Assembly (NCBI RefSeq): GCF_011745145.1
Contig: NZ_CP050191.1
Coordinates: 5,186,147 to 5,250,146 of the forward strand
Direction of reading: 5' to 3'
Source of the DNA: Mycobacterium sp. DL440
GTDB taxonomy: Bacteria; Actinomycetota; Actinomycetes; Mycobacteriales; Mycobacteriaceae
DNA length: 64,000 bases
Shown: positions 17,535 to 25,564 of the stretch, in pieces
Layout of the letters: each line of letters starts with the position of its first letter
How positions within the stretch are numbered: the first letter of the stretch is position 1
Made by a program: the position numbers and the translations under genes
Notes under the pieces: model-generated
Databases searched by the model: none
Told to the model about the DNA's origin: nothing
Seen by the model: the letters and a program-made list of their open reading frames with translations, nothing else

Positions 17535-18458
17535 ATGCGGAGGCGGCTGTCGAAGCCTGCGATGACGTGCATGGCGATCGTCAGCGTGGCAATGCTGGTC
17601 AATGGTTCAGCGGCACCAGCGTGGAGCATGCCATCAGCTCAGAACATCCCCCAGGCGCCCGCCATCGCCCCGCAGGTCCCGTTGACGCCATCGGACGAAC
17701 TCGATGCCCAGCCCCTGGCGCCATTGGACGGACTCGATGCCCGCACCCGCCAAGCCACCGCCGACGCAGCCAAGTCCGGAGCCGACATCGAGGTCGTCGT
17801 GATGGACCGAAACACCGGCCAGGTCATCTCCAACGGCGCCAATCAACCCTTCCCGATCGCCTCGGTGGTCAAGCTGTTCATCGCCGACGATCTACTGCTG
17901 CAGGCATCCAAGGGCGAGACGAAACTTTCTGCTGCGGACCGCAAGTCGCTCGACATCATGCTCCGGTCCTCCGACGACGGCGCGGCCCAGACCTTCTGGG
18001 ACCGCAGCGGAGGAAACGCGATCATCTCGCGCGTCGTGGCGCGATACGGGTTGTCGGGCACCACCGCGCCCTACAACGGACACTGGGACGTCACGCAGAG
18101 CACCGCAAGCGACCTGGTCCGCTACTACGACATGCTGCTGGACGGCAGCGGCGGACTGCCCCCTGAAGAGGCCGGCGTGATCATGACCAACCTCGCACAA
18201 TCCACACCGACGGGAACCGACGGTTACCCTCAGCGCTTCGGCATCCCCGAGGGGCTCTTCGCCGAGGTGGTCGCCGTCAAGCAGGGCTGGTTCTGTTGCT
18301 GGAGCGGCGCCAACCAGTTGCACGTGTCCACCGGCGCGATCGGCCTCGACGGCCGGTATGTGATGGCGATCAGCTCCCTGGAACCGGGCGATGCCGCCGC
18401 CGCTCGCAACACCATCACTCAGGCCGTCAAGACGATGTTCCCCGGAGGCCACGTCTAA
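17535..18458 (+). CDS. Exported serine hydrolase of the class A beta-lactamase fold
   Basis: A 307-residue exported protein: signal peptide to about residue 30 (ending SAAPAWS), Pro-rich linker, then a penicillin-binding/beta-lactamase-like domain. The SxxK motif is SVVK within FPIASVVKLFIADDLLL; RSSDDGAAQTFWDR holds the SxN-equivalent, and VAVKQGWFCCWSG the KTG-equivalent. The glutamate-containing omega loop of true class A lactamases is not obvious, so penicillin hydrolysis is doubtful and a cell-wall or D-Ala peptidase-like role is as likely. The 200 bases before it contain no gene I can support. Confidence 0.82.
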   Translation: MRRRLSKPAMTCMAIVSVAMLVNGSAAPAWSMPSAQNIPQAPAIAPQVPLTPSDELDAQPLAPLDGLDARTRQATADAAKSGADIEVVVMDRNTGQVISNGANQPFPIASVVKLFIADDLLLQASKGETKLSAADRKSLDIMLRSSDDGAAQTFWDRSGGNAIISRVVARYGLSGTTAPYNGHWDVTQSTASDLVRYYDMLLDGSGGLPPEEAGVIMTNLAQSTPTGTDGYPQRFGIPEGLFAEVVAVKQGWFCCWSGANQLHVSTGAIGLDGRYVMAISSLEPGDAAAARNTITQAVKTMFPGGHV

Positions 18459-18508
18459 AGGTTGGCATTTGACCATGCAAATAGCCCGGGTCGTGTAATC
18501 AGGATCGC

Positions 18509-21436
18509 ATGAACGCATCGGCGTATGTGGGTCGTGTTGGGGGCCTTGCGGTTGCACTGGGGATCGGGGCCGTGCTGGCCTCGGGCAGTTGGGTGGCGTC
18601 TGCAGACACCGGCAGCCCCGCGGGTGGATCGAGCGCCAGCAATGCCAAGGGTGAATCGAGCGCCGGCGTGTCGAAGCCGTCCAGCCCACGGGGCAAGTCG
18701 CTGAAGACAAAGCCCTCGGACAAGCTGGCGGCCGCTGGAATCGCGGCGGGCGACGCCGACCGCTCGACGCGCAGGTCCTCCGGCGTGGGTGCCCATGACT
18801 CGAACACCGGCTCATCCCCTCGCCGTGGCAACCGGAAGGACCCGAATCGGAGTGGCGCCGGCAGAAAGTTGAGCACGCGTTCCGCCACTGCCACGGGCGG
18901 CGCCGACTCCTCGGCCAAGCCGTCACAACGGGTGAAGTCGACGCTGCCACCCAGCGCCGAGACGGCGACGGCACGCCGCCACCACTCCACCGCGGCACCG
19001 ACCGCCGGCACCAGCCAGACCGCCCAAACTCCCTCGACGGCAATGACAGTCGCGGTTTCCGCACGCAACACCGTGCCGACGAACCCGCCCGCCACGGCGC
19101 ATCAGGTGGCGGCGCCGGTCAACCCGGTCCTGCAGGTGATTGCGGCGGCCAACGTGTTCGGGAGTTTCGGGGCTGCGTCGCCGGTCAACCACCCGGCCAC
19201 ACCGTCGGATTCCAATCCGTTGACGTGGGCGGCATTGGCTGTCGCCAGCCGCAGGACGACCGCTGCCGAGTCGAAGGCCATAGTTCAAGCCCCAATTGTG
19301 AACGCGCAGCAGACATCCTCGCCCGCCGCCGTGGTCGGAATCGTTGTTTACGATCCCCTTCACGACGCCGCGCAAGTGTGGATCACCAGTCCTGTCGGTC
19401 AAGTGGTCGATGGGCTCATCAATACCGTGGCCGGGTCTTATGTGATCGGTAACGGCTCAGCCGGCACCTCCGAACATCCGGATGGAGGTGCTGGTGGTTG
19501 GCTGTTCGGCGACGGCGGCGCTGGTTGGAGCAGTACCCAGTTGGGCGAGGCCGGCGGGGACGGCGGGTCGGCCGGACTCCTGGGCAACGGTGGGGCCGGC
19601 GGCTCGGGAGGCGCAGGGGCTGCCGGTGGTAGTGGGGGTGCGGGCGGGTTCCTGGCGGGCATCGGCGGTCTGGGCGGCGACGGCGGTGCCGGCACCCCTG
19701 GCGCGCGCGGAGGAGCAGGCGGTTTCGGTGGTGGCGGGCGCGGGCTGTTCTTCGGTCTTGGCGGCGACGGCGGTGACGGCGGTGACGGCACGGTCGGTGG
19801 CATCGGCGGTGACGGCGGTGACGGCTCGAAGCTCTTCGGCATCGGCGGCGACGGTGGTGACGCCGGCGACAGCGGTGTCGGCGGTCCGGCGACCGGCTTG
19901 GTCGCTCTCGGCGGCGCGGGCGGCATCGCGGGGATCTTCGGTACCCACGGCGACGTCGGCGGTTTCGGCACCATTGCGGGATCTCCCCCGAGCGTGGGCA
20001 ACACCGACAAGCTGGCGACCACCGGCAACTGGTTCACCAACAGTGACGGACAGGTCGTCATCATGCACGGCGTCAACGTGGTCTACAAGGTGGCACCCTA
20101 CGACCCCGCAGCCATGGGCTTCAGTGATGACGACGCACAGTTCCTGGCGGACAACGGGTTCAACGTAGTCCGGTTGGGAATTGATTGGGCCGCAGTCGAA
20201 CCCGAACCGGGCGTCATCGACATGAACTATCTGGCCGGAATCGACCAAACCGTCCAAACGCTCAGCGACCACGGCATTTACACTTTCATCGACATGCATC
20301 AGGATCTCTACAGCACCGAACTCCACGGCGAAGGTGCGCCGGACTGGGCGACCCAGACCGGCGGGTTGCCCAATCCCGACTTGGGTGCACTGCTGGGCCA
20401 ATTCGTCGTCAACTACTATCTGAGCCCCGCTCAGAACCACGCCTGGGACGCGTTCTGGGCCAACTCCGACGCACCCGACGGCGTCGGGTTGCAGAACCAC
20501 TATGCGCTGAGCTGGCAAGCCGTCGCCAGCTACTTCGGCGACAACCCCAACGTCATCGGCTACAACATCATCAACGAACCCTGGGTCGGATCCGGTTGGC
20601 TCGCAACGATCGTCAACGGTTCCTTCTTCGGTACCGAGCAACTCACCCCGATGTACAACCAGACCATCGCCGCAATTCGGTCAGTCGACCCGAACACCCC
20701 TATATTCATCTCGCCGGCGAGCCCGGCGGTCGACGAGATCAGTGCCCTACTCTTCAGCCAGCCCGTGCAACTGGGCACGATCTCCGACCCGAACACGGTC
20801 CTCGAGTATCACGGATACGGCAACGTCGCCGGCCTCAACTTCAGTTCCATCGTCGGACCGATCATGTCGGGGCGTGCCGCCTTCTACGGCGCAATCAACG
20901 AAATGCCCGCCTTCATGGGTGAATTCGGGGCCACCAGCGACCCGGAAACACTCGCGGCCGAGACGCAAGCCGCCGACGCGAGGCAGATCAGTTGGGCCAA
21001 CTGGGCATATTCGGGTATCGGCGAGATCACCAGCAGCGCCGATCCGAGGGATCAGTCTTTGGTGTACGACCCGTCATTGCCGCCGGTCGGCGACAACGTC
21101 AACACCAGCAACCTGCAGGTGCTCTCGAAGCCGTACCCACAGGTGATCTCCGGAACGCCTCAGGGCTGGACAGTCGGCGACGACGGCACGTTCCGATTCA
21201 CCTACTCCACTGCCAAGGTTGACGGATCAGGTGATTTCGCGGCCGGTTCCCAAACCATCATCTCGACACCTGCCGGCCAATACCCGAACGGCTACCAGGT
21301 TGCCGTCACCGGTGGTCACGTCGTCTCCGCTCCGAACGACCCCAGGCTCGTCATCGCATCCGACCCAGGCGCAACCACCGTCACCGTCACAGTCACCGGT
21401 GTCGCTGCCGCACCAGGGTCGCTCATTTCTACCTGA
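18509..21436 (+). CDS. PGRS-like glycine-repeat protein with C-terminal GH5 glycosidase domain
   Basis: A 975-residue exported protein with four parts. It has a signal peptide (to about residue 32), a Ser/Thr/Lys-rich linker to about 300, a PGRS-type Gly-rich array at about 320-490 (repeats such as GGDGGSAGLLGNGGAGG), and a GH5 domain to about 900 ending in a small beta-sandwich. The GH5 part has VVRLGIDWAAVEPEPGVID, FIDMHQDLY, the acid/base Glu in NIINEPWVGSG (about 687) and the nucleophile Glu in FMGEFGATSDPE (about 802). The spacing and MHQDLY are typical of endoglycoceramidase-type GH5 enzymes that cut glycolipids. The N-terminus has no PE domain, so export is by a normal signal peptide. 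Both catalytic Glu are present. Confidence 0.88.
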   Translation: MNASAYVGRVGGLAVALGIGAVLASGSWVASADTGSPAGGSSASNAKGESSAGVSKPSSPRGKSLKTKPSDKLAAAGIAAGDADRSTRRSSGVGAHDSNTGSSPRRGNRKDPNRSGAGRKLSTRSATATGGADSSAKPSQRVKSTLPPSAETATARRHHSTAAPTAGTSQTAQTPSTAMTVAVSARNTVPTNPPATAHQVAAPVNPVLQVIAAANVFGSFGAASPVNHPATPSDSNPLTWAALAVASRRTTAAESKAIVQAPIVNAQQTSSPAAVVGIVVYDPLHDAAQVWITSPVGQVVDGLINTVAGSYVIGNGSAGTSEHPDGGAGGWLFGDGGAGWSSTQLGEAGGDGGSAGLLGNGGAGGSGGAGAAGGSGGAGGFLAGIGGLGGDGGAGTPGARGGAGGFGGGGRGLFFGLGGDGGDGGDGTVGGIGGDGGDGSKLFGIGGDGGDAGDSGVGGPATGLVALGGAGGIAGIFGTHGDVGGFGTIAGSPPSVGNTDKLATTGNWFTNSDGQVVIMHGVNVVYKVAPYDPAAMGFSDDDAQFLADNGFNVVRLGIDWAAVEPEPGVIDMNYLAGIDQTVQTLSDHGIYTFIDMHQDLYSTELHGEGAPDWATQTGGLPNPDLGALLGQFVVNYYLSPAQNHAWDAFWANSDAPDGVGLQNHYALSWQAVASYFGDNPNVIGYNIINEPWVGSGWLATIVNGSFFGTEQLTPMYNQTIAAIRSVDPNTPIFISPASPAVDEISALLFSQPVQLGTISDPNTVLEYHGYGNVAGLNFSSIVGPIMSGRAAFYGAINEMPAFMGEFGATSDPETLAAETQAADARQISWANWAYSGIGEITSSADPRDQSLVYDPSLPPVGDNVNTSNLQVLSKPYPQVISGTPQGWTVGDDGTFRFTYSTAKVDGSGDFAAGSQTIISTPAGQYPNGYQVAVTGGHVVSAPNDPRLVIASDPGATTVTVTVTGVAAAPGSLIST

Positions 21437-21449
21437 GGCAATTAGGTTC

Positions 21450-21617
21450 ATGGCTTGGGACTACCAGTTCAACCTCGACGGTTACCCCAAGTTCCAGGAG
21501 TATTTCCGAACCCATCAACCACCCCTACTGGTCACCTGGGGCCGCAACGACGAGATCTTCGGCGCCGCAGGCGCGGAGGCCTACAAGCGTGGCTTCCTCG
21601 ACGAGGTGACTCACTAG
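21450..21617 (+). pseudogene. C-terminal fragment of an alpha/beta hydrolase
   Basis: A 55-codon open frame with YQFNLDGYPKFQEYFRTHQP and PLLVTWGRNDEIFGAAGAEA, which is the piece carrying the catalytic Asp of haloalkane-dehalogenase-like hydrolases. The N-terminal two thirds and the final His-containing segment are missing, and the frame ends soon after (DEVTH). It lies just 13 bases after the GH5 gene. This is a remnant, not a gene. Confidence 0.7.
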
Positions 21618-21776
21618 TAAGTGCTGCTGCGGAGACTGGCAGGGCCGTTGTTCGCACCGCAGGCAGGTTGCGCAGTGAGCGCAACGGCCCGAAGGTGTAC
21701 CGCCGGTAGCGCGGCGGCCTGACCACTCGAAGTGGCCTGACTGATCGGTGAACACCACGAGGGTGGACACTATGAC

Positions 21777-22328
21777 GTGGCTCTTTCTGCAACAGTTTTC
21801 AAAGTCGAACTTGGCGTCTCCGATGTCGATCACGGTTACTACGCCGATCACACACTGACCGTGGCCCGCCATCCCAGTGAGACCGATGAGCGAATGGTGG
21901 TGCGGTTGTTGGCGTTTGGGCTGCGCGCACACCGGCTCAGCGACGTCGAAGGTGAGTTGGCGTTCGGGGCGGGCCTGTCCACCCCTGGCGTACCGGACTT
22001 GCGGCTCGCCGACTACACCGGCCGGATCCTGGAGTGGATCAACGTCGGCCAGCCCGACGGACGCGCCTTGGGCAAGGCGGCCAGCCAGGCCGAACAGGTG
22101 CTGCTGTTCCCGTTCGCCGCCGGCGTGACCACCTGGTGGCGCACCGTCGGCCCCAAAGTGGCGGGGCTGCCGAACCTGTCTGTGGTGCAGATACCGCACG
22201 CACCGGTCCAGCAACTGGCCCAGACTGTCGATCGACGTGTCGCGGCGCAGGTGATGGTGATGGAAAGTCAGGTGACGATGACCGTGGGCGGAGTCGACGT
22301 CACCTTCACGCCCGAGCCATTGAAGTGA
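21777..22328 (+). CDS. YaeQ-family protein
   Basis: A 183-residue YaeQ protein with the family N-terminus SATVFKVELGVSDVDHGYYA, then LTVARHPSETDERMVVRLLA, FGAGLSTPGVPDLRLADYTG and WINVGQPDGRALGKAASQA. YaeQ has a PD-(D/E)XK nuclease-like fold; enzymatic activity is unproven. It starts with GTG at 21777, and the preceding 159 bases hold only the hydrolase stump and no gene. It faces the TetR gene, and CGGCGA/TCGCCG (22347-22364) makes a small hairpin in the 101-base spacer. Confidence 0.9.
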   Translation: MALSATVFKVELGVSDVDHGYYADHTLTVARHPSETDERMVVRLLAFGLRAHRLSDVEGELAFGAGLSTPGVPDLRLADYTGRILEWINVGQPDGRALGKAASQAEQVLLFPFAAGVTTWWRTVGPKVAGLPNLSVVQIPHAPVQQLAQTVDRRVAAQVMVMESQVTMTVGGVDVTFTPEPLK

Positions 22329-22429
22329 ACGTCTGAGACCAGCTACCGGCGACGGTGATCGCCGAGCGGGTCGGCTGGACGGGTTTGATCTCGTGGTTTC
22401 CGTCCGCTTGTCGTTGACCCGCGGTGATT

Positions 22430-23020
22430 TCAACTCCGCCGCGCCGGCTTGTCGGGAGTGCGATCAAGGTGGAATCCAACGAGGACGTCGAGTTGACGGT
22501 GAATATCGTCGAGAGGACTCAGAGATTTTTCTGCGAGAGCCATGATGACGGCGCCCTCGACGGCCGCGAGGACGGTGTTCGCGACAGCCTGTGCGGTGTC
22601 CTCCGCAATGCCGTGATCACCCAGGGATCTGCCGATCGCCTCTCGCCACCGGGTAAAGGTTGCACCGGCGATGTCGGCAATCTCGGGTTCGGAAGACCGC
22701 GCCAGTCCGGCAGCGGCGACGGGGCATCCCGCCGCGAAGTCGCTTTCTGCAACTACCTTTTTCCATTCGGCGATGAAGGCATCCAGCGACTGCTGCGGTG
22801 TGGGCATTTCAAGGGCAGTAGCGATCTGGTGATCGATGAAGCTCCCTGCCAATCGTGTTGCTTCCTGTACCAGTTCGGTCTTGCCGTCGGGGAAGTTGAG
22901 GTAGATCGACCGGCGGGAGACGTGCCCGCGTTCAAGGATGGCGGCGATCCCGGTTCCGGCGACTCCGTGCCGACGCATGAGGTCAATCGTGCTGAGCACC
23001 AGTCTTTCTCGCGCATTCAC
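22430..23020 (-). CDS. TetR-family repressor (LmrA/YxaF-like)
   Basis: A 196-residue TetR regulator: DNA-binding helices with LVLSTIDLMRRHGVAGTGIAA, RGHVSRRSIYLNFPDGKTEL, and a ligand-binding part with DFAAGCPVAAAGLARSSEPE, the segment typical of the LmrA/YxaF-type C-terminal domain. It is transcribed away from the FAD oxidoreductase gene. Two matching sites in the 132-base spacer make that gene and the repressor itself the likely targets. The inducer is unknown. Confidence 0.92.
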   Translation of the reverse strand: MNARERLVLSTIDLMRRHGVAGTGIAAILERGHVSRRSIYLNFPDGKTELVQEATRLAGSFIDHQIATALEMPTPQQSLDAFIAEWKKVVAESDFAAGCPVAAAGLARSSEPEIADIAGATFTRWREAIGRSLGDHGIAEDTAQAVANTVLAAVEGAVIMALAEKSLSPLDDIHRQLDVLVGFHLDRTPDKPARRS

Positions 23021-23059
23021 GCACTATCCTCCTGCTCTCTGCGTCTCGGCGGTTGCCAG

Positions 23060-23113
23060 TATACCGATCGATGTACTAGCTTGGCCCCTGCAGCTGGTAG
23101 ATCGATCGGTATA
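23060..23113. promoter_or_regulatory. Paired TetR operator sites in the divergent promoter
   Basis: TATACCGATCGAT at 23060-23072 and its exact reverse complement ATCGATCGGTATA at 23101-23113 bracket the TetR/FAD-oxidoreductase promoter region. With the flanks, 18 of 20 bases match as an inverted repeat. Each arm contains the CCGATCG core common in TetR-type sites, so two dimers could bind 41 bases (about four helical turns) apart. Confidence 0.75.
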
Positions 23114-23152
23114 GCGTCTCGTGGTGAGCCGCTCGGGAGGAGTCCGGTACAG

Positions 23153-24853
23153 ATGAGCAAGCAGTGGGACGCGATCGTGGTGGGATCCGGACTCGGTGGC
23201 CTGTCAGCAGCGGCGTACCTGGCCGCGGCAGGTCGCAGAACGTTGTTGCTGGAGCGCTACACGACGCTGGGCGGCTCGTCGCACGTCTTCGGTCGGCGCG
23301 GTCAGTGGGAGTTCGACTGCGGTGTGCACTACGTGAGCCATTGTGGGCCGGACGGCATCGTCACGGCGATGATGCGCGGGATCGGGATCGACGACCGGAT
23401 CGCCTGGTTGCCGATGGATCAGAGCGGTTTCGATCGCATCATCGGACCCGGCTTCGAACTGGCCACCCCCGTGGGCTGGGATGCGTACGAGGCCAATCTG
23501 CTCGACGCCTTCCCCGGCGAGCGTAAGGCGGTGCGCCGTTTTCACAGTCTGATGCGACGGATCGGAGAGGCTCACGACCGCAACGACATGGCCACCGCCG
23601 GCGGAATGATCCGATGGGCAGCCCGGGCAGGACGGGGCGCCGCGTTCATGGCGTTGCCGTACGGCGCGACGTTGGCCGCGCTCGGGCTGTCTCCACGAAC
23701 GGCCTACGCACTCTCGGTGCAGTCCGGCGCGTTGGCGTGTAGTCCCACCGTGCTGCCCACCGCGGCGATGGCTGCGTTCTTCCAGGACTACATCGGAACC
23801 GGGTCCTACTACCCCCATGGTGGAGGACAGATCCTGGCTGCTGGGTTCGCCGCGGTCATCACCGCGCACGGTGGCGCGATCCGGACCAACAGCGAGGTCG
23901 CCGAGATCCTGCTCGACGACGGCCGTGTCCAGGGCGTCCGGTTGTCCGACGGCGAAGTGCTCTTGTCGGCGGCGGTAGTATCCGACGCCGACATCATCAA
24001 GACCTACACCGATCTGATCGGAGTGCAGAGGCTTCCACGACTGTTCCGGCGCCGTGTCGCCGGGTGGAAGATGTCGCAGCCGTTGATCAACGGATTTTTC
24101 GGAGTGGAACTCGACCTCGCAGATCGCCCGAACAGTAACTACTTCGCGATTCCGGATTGGGGGCCCTCAACGTCGTATGGGGCGATGGCGGCATTCGGTC
24201 ATAACACACTCAACGGCAACGGTTTTGATGTCGGCTCCGAGTGGGCGCGCGATATGGCGCAGCGGCAACCGATGTTCGTCCAGTCCTCGTCGCGGCGCGA
24301 CCCCGGAAACCACCGCGCCGCGCCGCAGGGACACGCCACCATCGAGGTGCAGACCGTCACACCATCGGACCCGAGACTGTGGGGGTTCAACGGTTACGAC
24401 GTCACCAGGGGTGATTACAGCCAGGACCCCGGCTACCTGGAGGTCAAGAAGATCATCGTCGACGGAATGCTCGACCGGATGGAGCAGGCATTCCCCGGCG
24501 CGTCTTCGAAGGTGAAGTTGAGTGAACTCGGGACCCCGGCAACGCAAACGCGTTTCGTCAACAACACCGCCGGCGCCCCGTTCGGACTGCAACTTCGACT
24601 CTCCCAGTCCGGCCCGCTCCGCCCGAAAGACACCACACCGATTCCCGGGCTCTACACCGTCGGAACAAGCACCGCCTGGGGACCTGGAACAGTCGGATCC
24701 ATGCTCAGCGGCGTCAACGCCGCCGGCAGCATCCTCGGACGCGACCTCGTGCCCTTCATCCGCAGCGGCGGACAACTCGCCGACTCCTCGTCCCTGCCCG
24801 CTTGGGACGACGATTTCGACCCCTTCACCACCACCCGGGCACTCCATAGCTGA
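23153..24853 (+). CDS. FAD-dependent oxidoreductase, phytoene desaturase/retinol saturase-like
   Basis: A 566-residue flavoprotein. The N-terminal dinucleotide fold is AIVVGSGLGGLSAAAYLAAAG (residues 8-28), then the Glu of LLLERYTTLGGSSHVF, and the C-terminal FAD-binding LYTVGTSTAWGPGTVGSMLSG. The length and GGQILAAGFAAVITAHGG motif match the CrtI/CrtISO/RetSat group, which desaturates, isomerises or saturates polyene chains. No carotenoid biosynthesis genes are nearby, so a carotenoid substrate is not implied. ATG 23153 fits; the region upstream is regulatory. It is controlled in all probability by the divergent TetR. Confidence 0.87.
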   Translation: MSKQWDAIVVGSGLGGLSAAAYLAAAGRRTLLLERYTTLGGSSHVFGRRGQWEFDCGVHYVSHCGPDGIVTAMMRGIGIDDRIAWLPMDQSGFDRIIGPGFELATPVGWDAYEANLLDAFPGERKAVRRFHSLMRRIGEAHDRNDMATAGGMIRWAARAGRGAAFMALPYGATLAALGLSPRTAYALSVQSGALACSPTVLPTAAMAAFFQDYIGTGSYYPHGGGQILAAGFAAVITAHGGAIRTNSEVAEILLDDGRVQGVRLSDGEVLLSAAVVSDADIIKTYTDLIGVQRLPRLFRRRVAGWKMSQPLINGFFGVELDLADRPNSNYFAIPDWGPSTSYGAMAAFGHNTLNGNGFDVGSEWARDMAQRQPMFVQSSSRRDPGNHRAAPQGHATIEVQTVTPSDPRLWGFNGYDVTRGDYSQDPGYLEVKKIIVDGMLDRMEQAFPGASSKVKLSELGTPATQTRFVNNTAGAPFGLQLRLSQSGPLRPKDTTPIPGLYTVGTSTAWGPGTVGSMLSGVNAAGSILGRDLVPFIRSGGQLADSSSLPAWDDDFDPFTTTRALHS

Positions 24854-24904
24854 CGGCGGCCTCAGCACCCGCTTTCGGATGGCCGGCCAAGTAGATCGCG
24901 ACCT

Positions 24905-25063
24905 GTTGAGGATCTGAATGCGTTCAACGAGCGCCAGGTCGATTGTGCCGAACTCGCGATATCCGCTGGCTCGTCGTTGCGGGTGTAGAAGTCCCTGCTT
25001 TTCGTAATAGCGCAGCGATCGAACGCTCACGCCGGTGCGGCGCGATAGCTCACCGATTTTCAA
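24905..25063 (-). pseudogene. N-terminal stump of a MerR-family regulator
   Basis: The first 53 codons are a perfect MerR DNA-binding start (MKIGELSRRTGVSVRSLRYY, then GLLHPQRRASGYREF and LALVERIQ). Homology then stops abruptly and the frame runs on into the antisense of the FAD oxidoreductase gene with no family features. The effector domain (about 60-80 residues) is gone. A dyad typical of MerR promoters (ACTCTCAC at 25091-25098, GTCAGAGT at 25105-25112, with TTGACT at 25088) still stands upstream. Confidence 0.75.
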
Positions 25064-25336
25064 CCTGGCGACATCCCATGACTCGACTTGACTCTCACAC
25101 CCACGTCAGAGTTTGGCGTCCGAGGCGACCATGGGGAGTCGCCAACGGGCGCCGCTACCCGCTGGAGCGACGATGTAGGTTCTCAAGTTTGGTTGCATCT
25201 GGACGCAGCTCCGACCTGCGACGGTTTCATTTGTCTCACCGCGACTGCACTGGAGTTTGTCTCACGAAGTGCTTCATTTCCTACGCTGCGGATCGCCTGG
25301 CCGCTACTCCCACGACGCCGAGGATACCTTCGGTGC

Positions 25337-25447
25337 ATGACCGATGACTGGCGCAGAGTGAACCTCGCCAACTGGGAGTCGCGAGTACCCGTCCACACCG
25401 GCCCCGACGGATATGAGGTCGCAGGCTTCGATGACCCTGGGCATTTT
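25337..25447 (+). pseudogene. N-terminal stump of a SAM-dependent methyltransferase
   Basis: ATG 25337 opens DDWRRVNLANWESRVPVH followed by GPDGYEVAGFDDPGHF, the very recognisable start of a class I methyltransferase family in Actinobacteria, which normally runs to about 260-280 residues. After about 37 codons the homology ends, before the SAM-binding glycine motif, and the frame stops at 25552. Together with the MerR stump this makes 24854-25564 a region of gene remnants; nothing else in it looks coding. Confidence 0.65.
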
Positions 25448-25564
25448 CGCGAAGGCGACGACGGCAAAGGCAATCACGTTGGACTACAGCGATATTCAGG
25501 GTCCAGCACTGCACGGCAACTGCCGGTGTACCTTACTGCCGGTCATACTTGAGTTCTAGCAGGG

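Noticed and set aside
19438..20641. Pro-rich minus-strand open frames
   Set aside because: They are the complement of the GGC-rich PGRS repeat, which yields Pro/Ala/Ser codons automatically.
24167..25063. Full 298-residue MerR-family protein
   Set aside because: Only the first 53 codons resemble MerR; the rest is the antisense of the FAD oxidoreductase gene.
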